A DNA stretch of 64,000 bases, from NCBI RefSeq assembly GCF_031202265.1, contig NZ_CP100604.1, positions 4,322,501 through 4,386,500 of the forward strand, in the 5' to 3' direction. This DNA comes from Bradyrhizobium sp. Ash2021. Its GTDB lineage: Bacteria > Pseudomonadota > Alphaproteobacteria > Rhizobiales > Xanthobacteraceae. Shown here piece after piece: positions 7,503 through 15,625 of the stretch. The translations under genes were made by a program, and so were the position numbers. The notes below the pieces were generated by a model. It saw only the letters and a program-made list of their open reading frames with translations, had not been told where the DNA came from and ran no database searches. Positions within the stretch are counted from its first letter, which is position 1. Every line of letters starts with the position of its first letter.

Positions 7503-8540
7503 ATGACGAAATACAAGCTCGAGTATATCTGGCTCGATGGATATACGCCGACACCGAACCTGCGCGGCAAGACGCAGATCAAGGAATTCGATGCGTTCCC
7601 GACGCTGGAGCAGCTGCCGCTGTGGGGCTTCGATGGAAGTTCGACCATGCAGGCCGAAGGACATAGCTCCGACTGTGTGCTGAAGCCGGTCGCTGTTTAT
7701 CCGGACGGCGCGCGCACGAACGGCGCGCTGGTGATGTGCGAAGTCATGATGCCCGACGGCAAGACCCCGCACCCCTCGAACAAGCGCGCCACCATCCTCG
7801 ACGACGAAGGCGCCTGGTTCGGCTATGAGCAGGAATATTTCTTCTACAAGGACGGCCGCCCGCTCGGCTTCCCCGCCTCTGGCTATCCCGCGCCGCAGGG
7901 TCCGTACTACACCGGCGTCGGCTACAAGAACGTCGGCGATATTGCCCGCAAGATGGTGGAAGAGCATCTCGATCTCTGTCTCGCCGCCGGCATCAACCAT
8001 GAAGGCATCAATGCCGAAGTGGCGAAGGGCCAGTGGGAATTCCAGATCTTCGGCAAGGGCTCCAAGAAAGCCGCTGACGAAATGTGGATGGCCCGCTACC
8101 TGATGTTGCGTCTGACCGAGAAGTACGGCGTCGATATCGAATTCCACTGCAAGCCGCTCGGCGATACCGATTGGAACGGCTCCGGCATGCACGCCAACTT
8201 CTCCACCACCTATATGCGTGAAGTCGGCGGCAAGGAATATTTCGAGAAGCTGATGGAAGCCTTCAAGACCAACCGCGCTGATCACATCGCGGTCTACGGT
8301 CCGGACAACCACATGCGCCTCACCGGCAAGCACGAGACGGCGTCGATCGACACCTTCAGCTACGGCATTGCCGACCGCGGCGCCTCGATCCGCGTTCCGC
8401 ATTCCTTCGCCAACAACGGCTACAAGGGCTATCTGGAAGACCGCCGCCCGAACTCGCAAGGCGACCCCTACCAGATCGCTTCGCAGATCCTGAAGACGAT
8501 CGCTTCGGTTCCGACCGGCGCGAAGGCTGCCGCAGCCTAA
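7503..8540 (+). CDS. glnII: Glutamine synthetase type II (GSII)
   Basis: 345 residues, the usual length of the eukaryote-like GSII of rhizobia and much shorter than GSI. It condenses glutamate and ammonia to glutamine with ATP in the cytoplasm. K-Y-K-L-E-Y-I-W-L-D-G near the start, W-G-F-D-G-S-S-T near residue 41, G-Y-E-Q-E-Y near 106, N-G-S-G-M-H-A-N-F-S near 222 and the R-V-P segment near 298 are the standard glutamate, metal and ATP binding motifs. ATG 7503 follows GAGAGG; the upstream in-frame codons belong to the leader. Nitrogen control through the sigma-54 promoter is expected. Confidence 0.97.
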   Translation: MTKYKLEYIWLDGYTPTPNLRGKTQIKEFDAFPTLEQLPLWGFDGSSTMQAEGHSSDCVLKPVAVYPDGARTNGALVMCEVMMPDGKTPHPSNKRATILDDEGAWFGYEQEYFFYKDGRPLGFPASGYPAPQGPYYTGVGYKNVGDIARKMVEEHLDLCLAAGINHEGINAEVAKGQWEFQIFGKGSKKAADEMWMARYLMLRLTEKYGVDIEFHCKPLGDTDWNGSGMHANFSTTYMREVGGKEYFEKLMEAFKTNRADHIAVYGPDNHMRLTGKHETASIDTFSYGIADRGASIRVPHSFANNGYKGYLEDRRPNSQGDPYQIASQILKTIASVPTGAKAAAA

Positions 8541-8585
8541 ACATTTCGGCACAGGGCTTGGGTGGGGGCGCCCGGGCTGCAACCT

Positions 8586-8617
8586 GATCCGTCAAGGCAA
8601 AACCGCCTTGACGGATC
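8586..8617 (+). terminator. Perfect 13-bp stem-loop after glnII
   Basis: GATCCGTCAAGGC and GCCTTGACGGATC pair perfectly around the AAAACC loop, 45 nt after the glnII stop. The downstream ATTGCGTTTTG is only moderately T-rich, so it may be a terminator or an mRNA-stabilising hairpin. Confidence 0.7.
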
Positions 8618-8722
8618 ATTGCGTTTTGATGACGGCGCTTCGAAGATGCGGCGTCAAGGCCGTTCCCCTGCGTTATGAACCGCGCTAGATAGCGGGTCAC
8701 GCGCTTGCCGGGGACACGGCTA

Positions 8723-9427
8723 TTGTTTGAGGGTTTCTACAAGGTCAGGTTTCAGCTCAACGATACGGTCGGCCGTAGCGTGATGTATGCGCGCGACGGC
8801 AAGATGCTCGGCGGCAATTCGGCCTTTGCCCACATCGGCACCTACGAAAAAATCGGCGACGAGATCGCCATCGAGATCAAGACCGTTCGCCATAATCCGG
8901 ATCCGAATTATCGGGCGATGGCCGGCACCGACGATGCGACGCTGCTGGCGCGGGGCAGGCCGGACGGCGACCTCTATCGCTTCGATGGCCGCCTCAAGGA
9001 ATTGCCGGGCGCGGTGTTCAGCTCGGTCATGACGCCGATCGAGGAGGAGGCGATACCGATCGCCGGCGGTGTCGGCGAGGGTGGCATCGTCAACGGCCTC
9101 TATTCCATTCACATCCGGATGCTGGACGGCGTCGATGGCGGCCTGACCGGCGTGATGCTGCTCAATGACGGCCGCATCCTCGGCGGCGACGCGTCGTTCT
9201 ATTATCTCGGCACCTACACCTCGGCGAACGGACGCTGGAAGGGACAGATCCTCAATCAGGAGCATACCCCGGCCAGGGGCGAGAACCCCGTGTTCGGCGG
9301 CCATGAGGTAGGCATCGGCTTTGCCGGCACTTGCGACGACGAGGGAGCGCTGCTGGACGCCACCGCGCTGGCCGGCAAGCGCAGCCTTCGCCTGACCGCC
9401 GTCCTGAAACTGATGCGCCGGGTCTGA
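8723..9427 (+). CDS. GrlR-like regulatory protein with two tandem domains
   Basis: 234 residues made of two diverged copies of the GrlR-like fold. Copy 1 (about 2-105) starts E-G-F-Y-K-V-R-F-Q-L and has G-K-M-L-G-G-N-S-A-F and G-T-Y. Copy 2 (about 121-234) starts V-N-G-L-Y-S-I-H-I-R-M-L-D-G-V and has G-G-D-A-S-F-Y-Y, G-T-Y-T, W-K-G and D-E-G-A. Copy 2 is closer to the separate single-domain protein at 2794 than to copy 1. The start is uncertain because there is no ATG: TTG 8723 has GGGGAC about 8 nt upstream, TTG 8705 does not. It leads a collinear run with the ModA-like and Sel1 genes. Confidence 0.7.
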   Translation: MFEGFYKVRFQLNDTVGRSVMYARDGKMLGGNSAFAHIGTYEKIGDEIAIEIKTVRHNPDPNYRAMAGTDDATLLARGRPDGDLYRFDGRLKELPGAVFSSVMTPIEEEAIPIAGGVGEGGIVNGLYSIHIRMLDGVDGGLTGVMLLNDGRILGGDASFYYLGTYTSANGRWKGQILNQEHTPARGENPVFGGHEVGIGFAGTCDDEGALLDATALAGKRSLRLTAVLKLMRRV

Positions 9428-9433
9428 TCGCCG

Positions 9434-10120
9434 ATGGATAATACCGTGCGCGTGCTCTCGACGCTCGCCCTGAGGGGCGCGGTGCACGGCCTGGCCGGAC
9501 GCTATGAAGCGGCCGGCGGCGGGCGCATCGATGCCGATTTCGCGCCGACCCTGGCGTTGCTCGATCGGCTGCGCGGCGGAGAGGGGGCTGACGTCGTCAT
9601 TCTGACCCGCGAGGGGCTTTCGGAACTCGCGGGCGCGGGCTGCGTCGTGGAGGATAGTTGCGTCGACCTGGCACGCTCCTATGTCGGCGTTGCCGTGAAG
9701 GCAGGCGCAGCCCATCCCGATATCGCAACCGAAGCTGCGCTGCGCGCGGCGCTGCTCGGCGCCCGTTCAGTGGCGTATTCGCGGATCGGCGCCAGCGGCA
9801 TCCTGTTCGCGCAATTGATCGAACAATTGGGCATTGCCGCCGAGATCAACGCCCGCGCCGTGATTATTCCGTCGGGCTTTACCGCGGAAAGGCTCGTTGG
9901 CGGCGAGGCGGACCTTGCCATCCAGCAGATCAGCGAATTGAAGCAGGTCAGCGGGATCGAAGTCGTCGGACCGATCCCGCACGAGCTGCAAACACCGGCG
10001 GTGTTTTCGGCCGGCCGCATGGTGGCTTCGCAGAAGGCCGATCAGGCCGACCGGCTGCTACATTATCTGGCTTCGCCGGAGGTCGCCCCGGTGCTGCGCG
10101 GTTGCGGGCTGGAGCCTTGA
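9434..10120 (+). CDS. ModA-like substrate-binding domain protein without signal peptide
   Basis: 228 residues with the bilobal type 2 periplasmic-binding fold of molybdate/tungstate binding proteins. V-R-V-L-S-T-L-A-L-R-G-A starts lobe 1, G-A-D-V-V-I-L-T-R-E-G follows, and V-A-Y-S-R-I-G-A-S-G near 115 corresponds to the oxyanion loop. E-V-V-G-P-I-P-H-E-L-Q near 176 is a common C-lobe segment. It lacks an N-terminal signal sequence, so it is likely cytoplasmic, and no modB or modC lies nearby. A ligand-sensing role is possible. It starts 6 nt after the GrlR-like gene. Confidence 0.75.
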   Translation: MDNTVRVLSTLALRGAVHGLAGRYEAAGGGRIDADFAPTLALLDRLRGGEGADVVILTREGLSELAGAGCVVEDSCVDLARSYVGVAVKAGAAHPDIATEAALRAALLGARSVAYSRIGASGILFAQLIEQLGIAAEINARAVIIPSGFTAERLVGGEADLAIQQISELKQVSGIEVVGPIPHELQTPAVFSAGRMVASQKADQADRLLHYLASPEVAPVLRGCGLEP

Positions 10121-10152
10121 ATTTGCCGGCTCTTCGACGCAACCTGCCGGGC

Positions 10153-10983
10153 ATGTCCAGACGGATTTGCTCCTTTGCGGTCGTTGCGATCGTCGCCATG
10201 ACGGCGCCGGCGCTGGCCTACGCGCAATCGGCGGACCTCGTTCTGTGCGACCGCGTTGCGGCCGATCCATCCGATCCCGACAAGCCGGCCGACGTGAAGG
10301 GCGTGCCCGATATCGCCGCCTCCGACATCGCGACCGCGATCAAATATTGCAAGAACGCCGCCAATGGATCGCGCCGGGCGATGTACCAGCTTGGCCGCGC
10401 CTACGCCGCCAACCGGCAAATGCCGGAAGCGATCGCCGCCTGGCGCAAGGCTTCGGACAAGGGATCTACTTCGGCGATGGTCGAACTCGGCGTGCTCTAT
10501 GGCACCGGCGCCGGCATTGCACGTGACGAAGCGCAGGCGAGAAAACTGTTCGAACGCGCGGCCGAAGCCGGCAATCCCCGGGGAGTCAGCAATCTCGCCG
10601 CCCTTGGCGGCGGCGCCGGCGCGACCGCCGATCCCGCGCGCGCCCGCGAATTGTTGTCGAAGGCCGCCGAGACCAATGCCGAGGCGCAGTATCAGCTCGG
10701 CATGATGCTGGCGGAGGGCAATGGCGGATCCAGGGACGACGCCGCCGCGCGGGCGCTGTTTGAAAAGGCGGCGGCGCAAAATCACCCCGCAGCACTTGAG
10801 CGGATGGGGGCGTTTTCACAGGAAGGCCGTGGCGGACCGAAGGATTCCGATGCCGCCAAGGCCTATTACCAGCGCGCCGCCGCGCTCGGCGACGAGGACG
10901 CCAAGAAGGCGCTGGAGCGGATGCGATGTCCTTACGCGATCAAGGACAAGCGCGGCAATGTGGTGACGAATTTGTGCTTCTAG
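10153..10983 (+). CDS. Exported Sel1-repeat (TPR-like) protein
   Basis: 276 residues. A signal peptide covers residues 1-24 (basic start, A-V-V-A-I-V-A-M-T-A-P-A-L-A core, A-Y-A-Q cleavage). After a Cys-containing N-terminal segment come at least four Sel1 repeats of about 36 residues, with M-Y-Q-L-G-R-A-Y, M-V-E-L-G-V-L-Y-G-T-G, A-Q-Y-Q-L-G-M-M-L-A-E-G and A-L-E-R-M-G. Sel1 solenoids are protein-interaction scaffolds, here probably periplasmic. ATG 10153 is used; a TTG at 10122 would lie 1 nt past the previous gene. It may be cotranscribed with the two genes before it. Confidence 0.82.
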   Translation: MSRRICSFAVVAIVAMTAPALAYAQSADLVLCDRVAADPSDPDKPADVKGVPDIAASDIATAIKYCKNAANGSRRAMYQLGRAYAANRQMPEAIAAWRKASDKGSTSAMVELGVLYGTGAGIARDEAQARKLFERAAEAGNPRGVSNLAALGGGAGATADPARARELLSKAAETNAEAQYQLGMMLAEGNGGSRDDAAARALFEKAAAQNHPAALERMGAFSQEGRGGPKDSDAAKAYYQRAAALGDEDAKKALERMRCPYAIKDKRGNVVTNLCF

Positions 10984-11001
10984 GCCGAGCACGCGGCCGT
11001 C

Positions 11002-11047
11002 CTACTTCATGTAATAGCCGATGTAGTATTTCGCTTTCTGGTAAGTC
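11002..11047 (-). pseudogene. Separated 3' end of the gene at 12568-12969
   Basis: On the minus strand this segment encodes Y-Q-K-A-K-Y-Y-I-G-Y-Y-M-K and then TAG. Joined to the gene at 12568 by removing the insertion sequence and one copy of the 6-bp target duplication, it continues that frame exactly: ...L-Q-R-T then Y-Q-K-A-K. It is therefore the amputated C-terminus, 13 residues long, now lacking any start. Confidence 0.85.
11042..11047 (+). repeat. Left target-site duplication of the IS5-type element
   Basis: TAAGTC at 11042-11047 is repeated at 12569-12574, directly abutting the two inverted-repeat ends. That the interrupted gene reads through when one copy is removed supports this assignment. 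Confidence 0.8.
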
Positions 11048-12568
11048 GTCGTCCGTGAAGAATTCCCAAGTCGTTGATTTAGAATCTGGAAACGGCAGGC
11101 TGGGGCAACCGAGTTTGCCGGGAATCGGGTGTGCGGAAGGGGATTCCTTGCAAATTTGATTTGTGATTCACTCGCCTTTGGATGTTTTGGCGGGGGACCA
11201 GATGCGACCACGGGAACGGCGGGAGACGGGAGAGCAGGATCTGTTCCGCTCCCGGCTCGACCAGATCATCGACCTGAAGCATCCGCTGGTGGCGCTGGGG
11301 CGCACGGTGGATTGGGAGTTCCTGGAACGGGAGTTCGGGGCGGTCTACACGGATGATCCCGGCCGCCCGCCACTGCCGACGCGATTGATGGCGGGGCTGG
11401 CGATCCTCAAGCACACCTACGACCTGTCCGACGAGGTGCTGTGCGAGCGCTGGGTCGAGAACCCCTATTACCAGTTCTTCTGCGGCGAGGAGTTCTTCCA
11501 GCACCGGCTGGTGTTCGATCGCTCGTCGCTGACGCGCTGGCGCAACCGGATGGGCGAGGAGCGGCTGCAGGCATTGCTGCAGGAGAGCCTGTCGGTGGCC
11601 ACCAGAACCAAGGCGATCAAGCCGTCCGAGTTGTCACGGGTGATCGTCGATACCACCGTGCAGCCCAAGAACGTGACGTTCCCCACCGACGCGAAGCTTC
11701 TGAACCGGGCGCGCGAGAAACTGGTGCGGCTGGCGCAGCGCCACGGGGTAGATTTGCGCCAGTCCTATGCGCGCCTGGGCAAGTTCGCCCTGATCCAGCA
11801 TCAGCGCTATGCCCACGCCAAGCAGTTCAAGCGTGCCAACCGGATGCTCAAGAAGCTGCGCACCTATCTCGGCCGCGTCATCCGCGACATCGGCCGCAAG
11901 ATCGAGGGCAACAGCGGGCTCGAAGGGACGTTCGCACAGCTGCTATTGCTGGCGCGGCGCGTGCGCGAGCAGCAGCAACGTCAACGCGGACCGAAGGTCT
12001 ATTCCCTGCATGCGCCGGAAGTCGAATGCATCGGCAAGGGCAAGGCCCATCGGCCTTACGAGTTCGGCGTCAAGGTCAGCGTTGCCACCACCCTCAAGCA
12101 CTGCAAGGGCGGCCAGTTCGTCACCCATGTGAAGGCGCTGCCCGGCAATCCATATGATGGCCACACCTTGGAAACCGTGATCCCGGACATGGAAGCGCTC
12201 GTCGGCAACACCATCGCGCGCATCCTCGCCGACAAGGGCTACCGCGGCCACAATGCGCCGCCCGATTACAAGTTCAGGGTCTTCATCTCGGGGCAAAAGC
12301 GAGGGGTGACGCCGCAGATCAAGCGCGAACTCCGCCGCAGGTCCGCCGTCGAGCCCGTCATCGGCCATCTCAAAGCCGAGCACCGCATGGGCCGCAACTA
12401 TCTCTGGTTCCGGCGCGGCGACGCCAACAACGCCGTCCTCGCCGCCGTCGGCTACAACTTCCGCCGCCTGATCCGCTGGCTCAGGATTTTGTTGCGCCAA
12501 ATCCTGGCCGCTCTCTTCGCCGCGCCGTCGACCAATCCAGTCTGAAATCAGGGTTCTTCACGGACGAC
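11048..12568 (+). mobile_element. IS5-type insertion sequence, 1521 bp, intact
   Basis: The element is bounded by terminal inverted repeats. The left end GTCGTCCGTGAAGAA (11048-11062) matches the complement of the right end (12554-12568) over 15 bp. A single long transposase gene fills the inside. Flanking 6-bp direct repeats TAAGTC mark the target duplication. The intact frame, matched ends and readable target history suggest a fairly recent insertion. The family call is from the transposase pattern; the exact ISfinder subgroup is not known to me. Confidence 0.85.
11202..12545 (+). CDS. IS5-type DDE transposase
   Basis: 447 residues. The N-terminal region has F-R-S-R-L-D-Q-I-I-D-L-K-H-P-L and P-L-P-T-R-L-M-A-G-L-A-I-L-K, typical of the DUF772-type domain of IS5/IS1182 transposases. 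Catalytic acids can be placed at V-I-V-D-T-T-V near residue 150, I-L-A-D-K-G-Y-R-G near 343 and S-A-V-E-P-V-I-G-H-L-K near 384. ATG 11202 has GGCGGGGGAC ahead; a GTG at 11163 gives a longer frame. It catalyses cut-and-paste transposition of its own element. Confidence 0.92.
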   Translation: MRPRERRETGEQDLFRSRLDQIIDLKHPLVALGRTVDWEFLEREFGAVYTDDPGRPPLPTRLMAGLAILKHTYDLSDEVLCERWVENPYYQFFCGEEFFQHRLVFDRSSLTRWRNRMGEERLQALLQESLSVATRTKAIKPSELSRVIVDTTVQPKNVTFPTDAKLLNRAREKLVRLAQRHGVDLRQSYARLGKFALIQHQRYAHAKQFKRANRMLKKLRTYLGRVIRDIGRKIEGNSGLEGTFAQLLLLARRVREQQQRQRGPKVYSLHAPEVECIGKGKAHRPYEFGVKVSVATTLKHCKGGQFVTHVKALPGNPYDGHTLETVIPDMEALVGNTIARILADKGYRGHNAPPDYKFRVFISGQKRGVTPQIKRELRRRSAVEPVIGHLKAEHRMGRNYLWFRRGDANNAVLAAVGYNFRRLIRWLRILLRQILAALFAAPSTNPV

Positions 12569-12969
12569 TAAGTCCGTTGCAGGTAGCCGGGATTTTTCCT
12601 TGCAGCGAGTTCGACCGCGCGCTCGATCCGTTCGCCAAAATCGCCGTGCGCTTCCTCATAATATCTGAAGCAGTCGTCGTCGAGCTTCACCGCGGCAATG
12701 ATCGCGGTCTTGACATCGGCGTCGCCGGCCGTGGGATGCGCGCGTTTCAGCCGGCCGAAGGTCCGTCCATCCTCGGCATGATCGTGGTCGTGTTTCATCT
12801 TTGCCATGATCTCCGCCATCGGCCGCGCGGCGGCAGCGGCGTGCTCTTCGGCGGTCATCGGCTGACCCTCGAGCGTATCCAGCCGCGCGCTCTGCCGCCA
12901 CAGCGCGTAAGCCGCGTCTTGCAGCGGCAGCCGAGCGGCTTCGGCTAAAATTTTCTCCACTTCCGTCAT
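12568..12969 (-). pseudogene. Hypothetical protein gene truncated at its 3' end by the IS5-type element
   Basis: 133 residues remain of what was a 146-residue protein. It is helical and rich in Ala, Glu and His: E-K-I-L-A-E-A-A-R-L-P-L-Q-D-A-A-Y-A-L-W-R-Q near the start, K-M-K-H-D-H-D-H-A-E-D in the middle and C-F-R-Y-Y-E-E-A-H-G near 103. The stop codon TAG is created at the insertion junction, its last base being the terminal base of the IS. The lost 13 residues lie at 11002. ATG 12969 is assumed; ATG 12996 has a weak AAGG upstream. The shortened product may still be made. No family recognised. Confidence 0.75.
12569..12574 (+). repeat. Right target-site duplication of the IS5-type element
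   Basis: Second copy of TAAGTC, immediately outside the right inverted repeat. Confidence 0.8.
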
Positions 12970-13189
12970 CGCGCTGTTGGATATCGATGCGAACATGAAC
13001 CTTGGTCGACCGCGCGTGCTCGCGGGTTCGAACCCGGTTGCGCGAAAATGCATCTGCTGTCGGGGAACGCATTCGCGCCGTTTCGGCGCGCCGAAGGAGA
13101 GGCGCTCCCCTAAGATTGATCAATATTTGAAATACACGCTTGACGATTGCGACGTTACGGTATTCTCCTAACCGCAGGAGGGCACCGAT

Positions 13190-15421
13190 ATGAAAAATGC
13201 TGTGCTGGCGGTATTCACGTTCATCGCAATGCTGGGTGCGAGTGCGCCGCTCCGGGCGGCCACGGTGCATCCGTTTGAGGCGCCTCCAACGCTGAGCGAA
13301 CCTGGCCCGCGGCTGGCGCCGCAGGCGCTGGGCGGCGCGCCCGCTCCCTGCAATCCGCAGGGGTCGATGTCACGGAACGGCTCGATCGTGTCGGTGGAAC
13401 TCGATTTCGTGCTCGCGCAATTCAAGATCAACAACCCCGATCCGACCGATCCGCAGCCGAATGGAGAAGATCCTGTCCAGTTGCGCTCCTATGGCGGATG
13501 CAAGTCCGGTCCGGTGATCGATGTCAGGCCTGGTGACACCTTGCGGGTCGATTTGAAGAACGGGACCGCCAAGAGCGACCCAAGCTGCTGGGACAGTCCG
13601 CCGACAGGATTAAGCCTGCCGTTCGGAGTCGGCTGCTTCAACACCACCAATCTGCATACCCATGGCCTGCACGTCTCCCCCGCAGGCAATAGTGACAATG
13701 TGCTGCTGAATATCGCTCCGCAATCGCGGTTCCCCTATGAAATCAACATTCCCGCGGATCATCCCGCCGGCACGTTCTGGTACCATGCGCACCGCCATGG
13801 TTCGACCGCCGTCAACGTTGCGAGCGGAGCCTCCGGCGTTATCCTGATACGCGGCAATCGGCCGTATGCGCCGCCAACCCCGGCTAACCCGCATCCGATC
13901 GCGGATATCGATACCGTGCTTCACACCGCCGCCGGCGCCCCGCTGACCGAGCAGGTATTTCTGTTCCAGCAAATCGCCTATGCCTGTTTCGCGGTTCAGA
14001 AAAACGATCAGGGCGGCCCTTGGCAGCAGCTCTACACCACTGCGGGTCTCTATAACGTCAACAGCTCCGGTGCGTCGACGTCTGCGCCCTGGGTCTGTCC
14101 CTTGTCGACACCGCAAAATCAGGTCAGTCCCGGCGCCGTTGAAAATTTCGCGTTGCAGCTGGACTCGGCGACCATCTGGGACACCAACGGACGCTTCACC
14201 AGCATCAACGGCGTCGTCCAGCCGACGATCACATTGCCCGCGGGGCAGATTCAACGCTGGCGGTTCGTCCATGCCGGCATCCATGACACCATCAATCTGC
14301 AGGTGGTGCGCGCGAGTCCGGTTGGTGCGACCAATCTCATTGCCGCGTCCGCGCTCAGCGGCAATCGTCTGCAGCAAAAGGCCGACCTGCTGACCGCGTG
14401 CAACGCGACGGCGGGGACGCTGATACCGCAGTTCGAGATTGCCACCGACGGACTGACGCGGGCGAAGCTGCGCGAGATTCGTGCGCAGCCGGTGGGAGGA
14501 GGTCTGCTCGAGTCGAATTACCTTCAGCCGGGATACCGCAGCGACATCCTGGTCGCGTTCCCGTCCGAAGGCGATTATTGCCTGCTCGATCAGGCAGCCC
14601 CGCCGGCGCAGAGGGTCATCAACGGAAGCGGCAAGGGCGGCGGGCAAGGACCTTCAAACCCGCAGCTGCTGGCTTACGTCCACGTCAGGGGCGGGCAGGC
14701 AGTGACGGTGAACCTAAAGGACTATGTCGAACAGGCGTTGTTTGACGTCAATCCGCAGTTGCCGGCTCCCGTTCGTGACGGGTTGCGCGCGGGCGATCTC
14801 CGTCCCTGGGCGCCGTTCGAAGATCTGCCACCGGCGACAAATCCCGACGTTCAACAAGCCGCGTTTTCTATCAGCTTTACGCAGGATCAGGGCCTGCACT
14901 TCCAGGTCAACGGCAAATCCTACGATCCGGATGTCGTCAATATCACGCGGCAGGTCAACACGTCGGATGACTGGCTGCTGACGGCGCAGGGCGAGCCGCA
15001 CATCTTCCACATCCACGTCAACCCGTTCCAGGTCATCGACGTGACCACGACCAACGCAACCGGCCAGCAAGTGTCCATTTTCGACAAGGACGGCAATTGC
15101 ACCGCGGTGGCTGGCGAGGACCAGGGACAGTTAGCCAGCCAGTATTGCGGGATGTATCACACCTTCCGCGACACGATCTTTGTCGAGAACAATTATCAGG
15201 TCCACATCAGGACCCGATACGACCGATACATCGGCGAGTATGTCCTGCATTGCCACATCCTCGACCACGAGGACAGCGGCATGATGCTCAACATCGCCAT
15301 CGTTCCCGATCTGAGTGCAGCGGGCGGTGGACTGGGTATGGTGATGAAACACAATGCGTCAGCGACGCCGTCGATGACGATGCCGATGCAGATGCCGATG
15401 CCGATGCAAATGAAGCATTAG
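13190..15421 (+). CDS. Secreted multicopper oxidase
   Basis: 743 residues with a signal peptide (residues 1-24). Four copper-ligand motifs are present: N-L-H-T-H-G-L-H near 156, W-Y-H-A-H-R-H-G near 198, E-P-H-I-F-H-I-H-V-N-P-F near 603 and Y-V-L-H-C-H-I-L-D-H-E-D-S-G-M-M near 685. The final H-C-H-x3-H-x4-M arrangement gives a type 1 copper site with Met as axial ligand. It would oxidise a phenolic, metal or similar substrate with reduction of O2 to water in the periplasm. The last residues form a Met-rich tail of repeated M-P-M-Q units. GGAGGG precedes ATG 13190. No copper exporter or chaperone gene is adjacent. Confidence 0.93.
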   Translation: MKNAVLAVFTFIAMLGASAPLRAATVHPFEAPPTLSEPGPRLAPQALGGAPAPCNPQGSMSRNGSIVSVELDFVLAQFKINNPDPTDPQPNGEDPVQLRSYGGCKSGPVIDVRPGDTLRVDLKNGTAKSDPSCWDSPPTGLSLPFGVGCFNTTNLHTHGLHVSPAGNSDNVLLNIAPQSRFPYEINIPADHPAGTFWYHAHRHGSTAVNVASGASGVILIRGNRPYAPPTPANPHPIADIDTVLHTAAGAPLTEQVFLFQQIAYACFAVQKNDQGGPWQQLYTTAGLYNVNSSGASTSAPWVCPLSTPQNQVSPGAVENFALQLDSATIWDTNGRFTSINGVVQPTITLPAGQIQRWRFVHAGIHDTINLQVVRASPVGATNLIAASALSGNRLQQKADLLTACNATAGTLIPQFEIATDGLTRAKLREIRAQPVGGGLLESNYLQPGYRSDILVAFPSEGDYCLLDQAAPPAQRVINGSGKGGGQGPSNPQLLAYVHVRGGQAVTVNLKDYVEQALFDVNPQLPAPVRDGLRAGDLRPWAPFEDLPPATNPDVQQAAFSISFTQDQGLHFQVNGKSYDPDVVNITRQVNTSDDWLLTAQGEPHIFHIHVNPFQVIDVTTTNATGQQVSIFDKDGNCTAVAGEDQGQLASQYCGMYHTFRDTIFVENNYQVHIRTRYDRYIGEYVLHCHILDHEDSGMMLNIAIVPDLSAAGGGLGMVMKHNASATPSMTMPMQMPMPMQMKH

Positions 15422-15451
15422 GTCGGTTCGACGGCTCATTTGCCGAAAGGA

Positions 15452-15472
15452 GCCGGCGCCGGAGGCGCCGGC
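15452..15472 (+). terminator. GC-rich hairpin downstream of the multicopper oxidase
   Basis: GCCGGCGCC-GGA-GGCGCCGGC is a perfect 9-bp stem with a 3-nt loop, 30 nt after the stop codon. No T-tract follows, so it may act with Rho or protect the 3' end. Confidence 0.5.
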
Positions 15473-15582
15473 CAAGCGCGTAAATCCGGCTTGGGGGCAC
15501 CCGGCGCTGAGGGTGTGGCGGGCGCGATGGGGTTGCGGAATGGTTCCCCCGTGATGGTTCGGGCTTTCGCTGCGACGCAACA

Positions 15583-15614
15583 TGGATTAAGAGCGGCCGC
15601 AAGCTCTTAATCCA
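15583..15614. promoter_or_regulatory. Perfect 12-bp inverted repeat just upstream of the ABC-F start
   Basis: TGGATTAAGAGC and GCTCTTAATCCA flank the 8-nt loop GGCCGCAA. The repeat ends 11 nt before ATG 15626, so as mRNA the hairpin would cover or adjoin the ribosome-binding site. An operator or a translational control hairpin is possible; a terminator for the upstream gene is less likely given the distance. Confidence 0.45.
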
Positions 15615-15625
15615 TTCAGGCCCCC

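Noticed and set aside
13021..13037. tRNA T-arm-like sequence GCGGGTTCGAACCCG
   Set aside because: The T-arm looks right, but no matching acceptor stem, D-arm or anticodon arm can be placed on either strand. It probably arose by chance, or it is a tRNA fragment.
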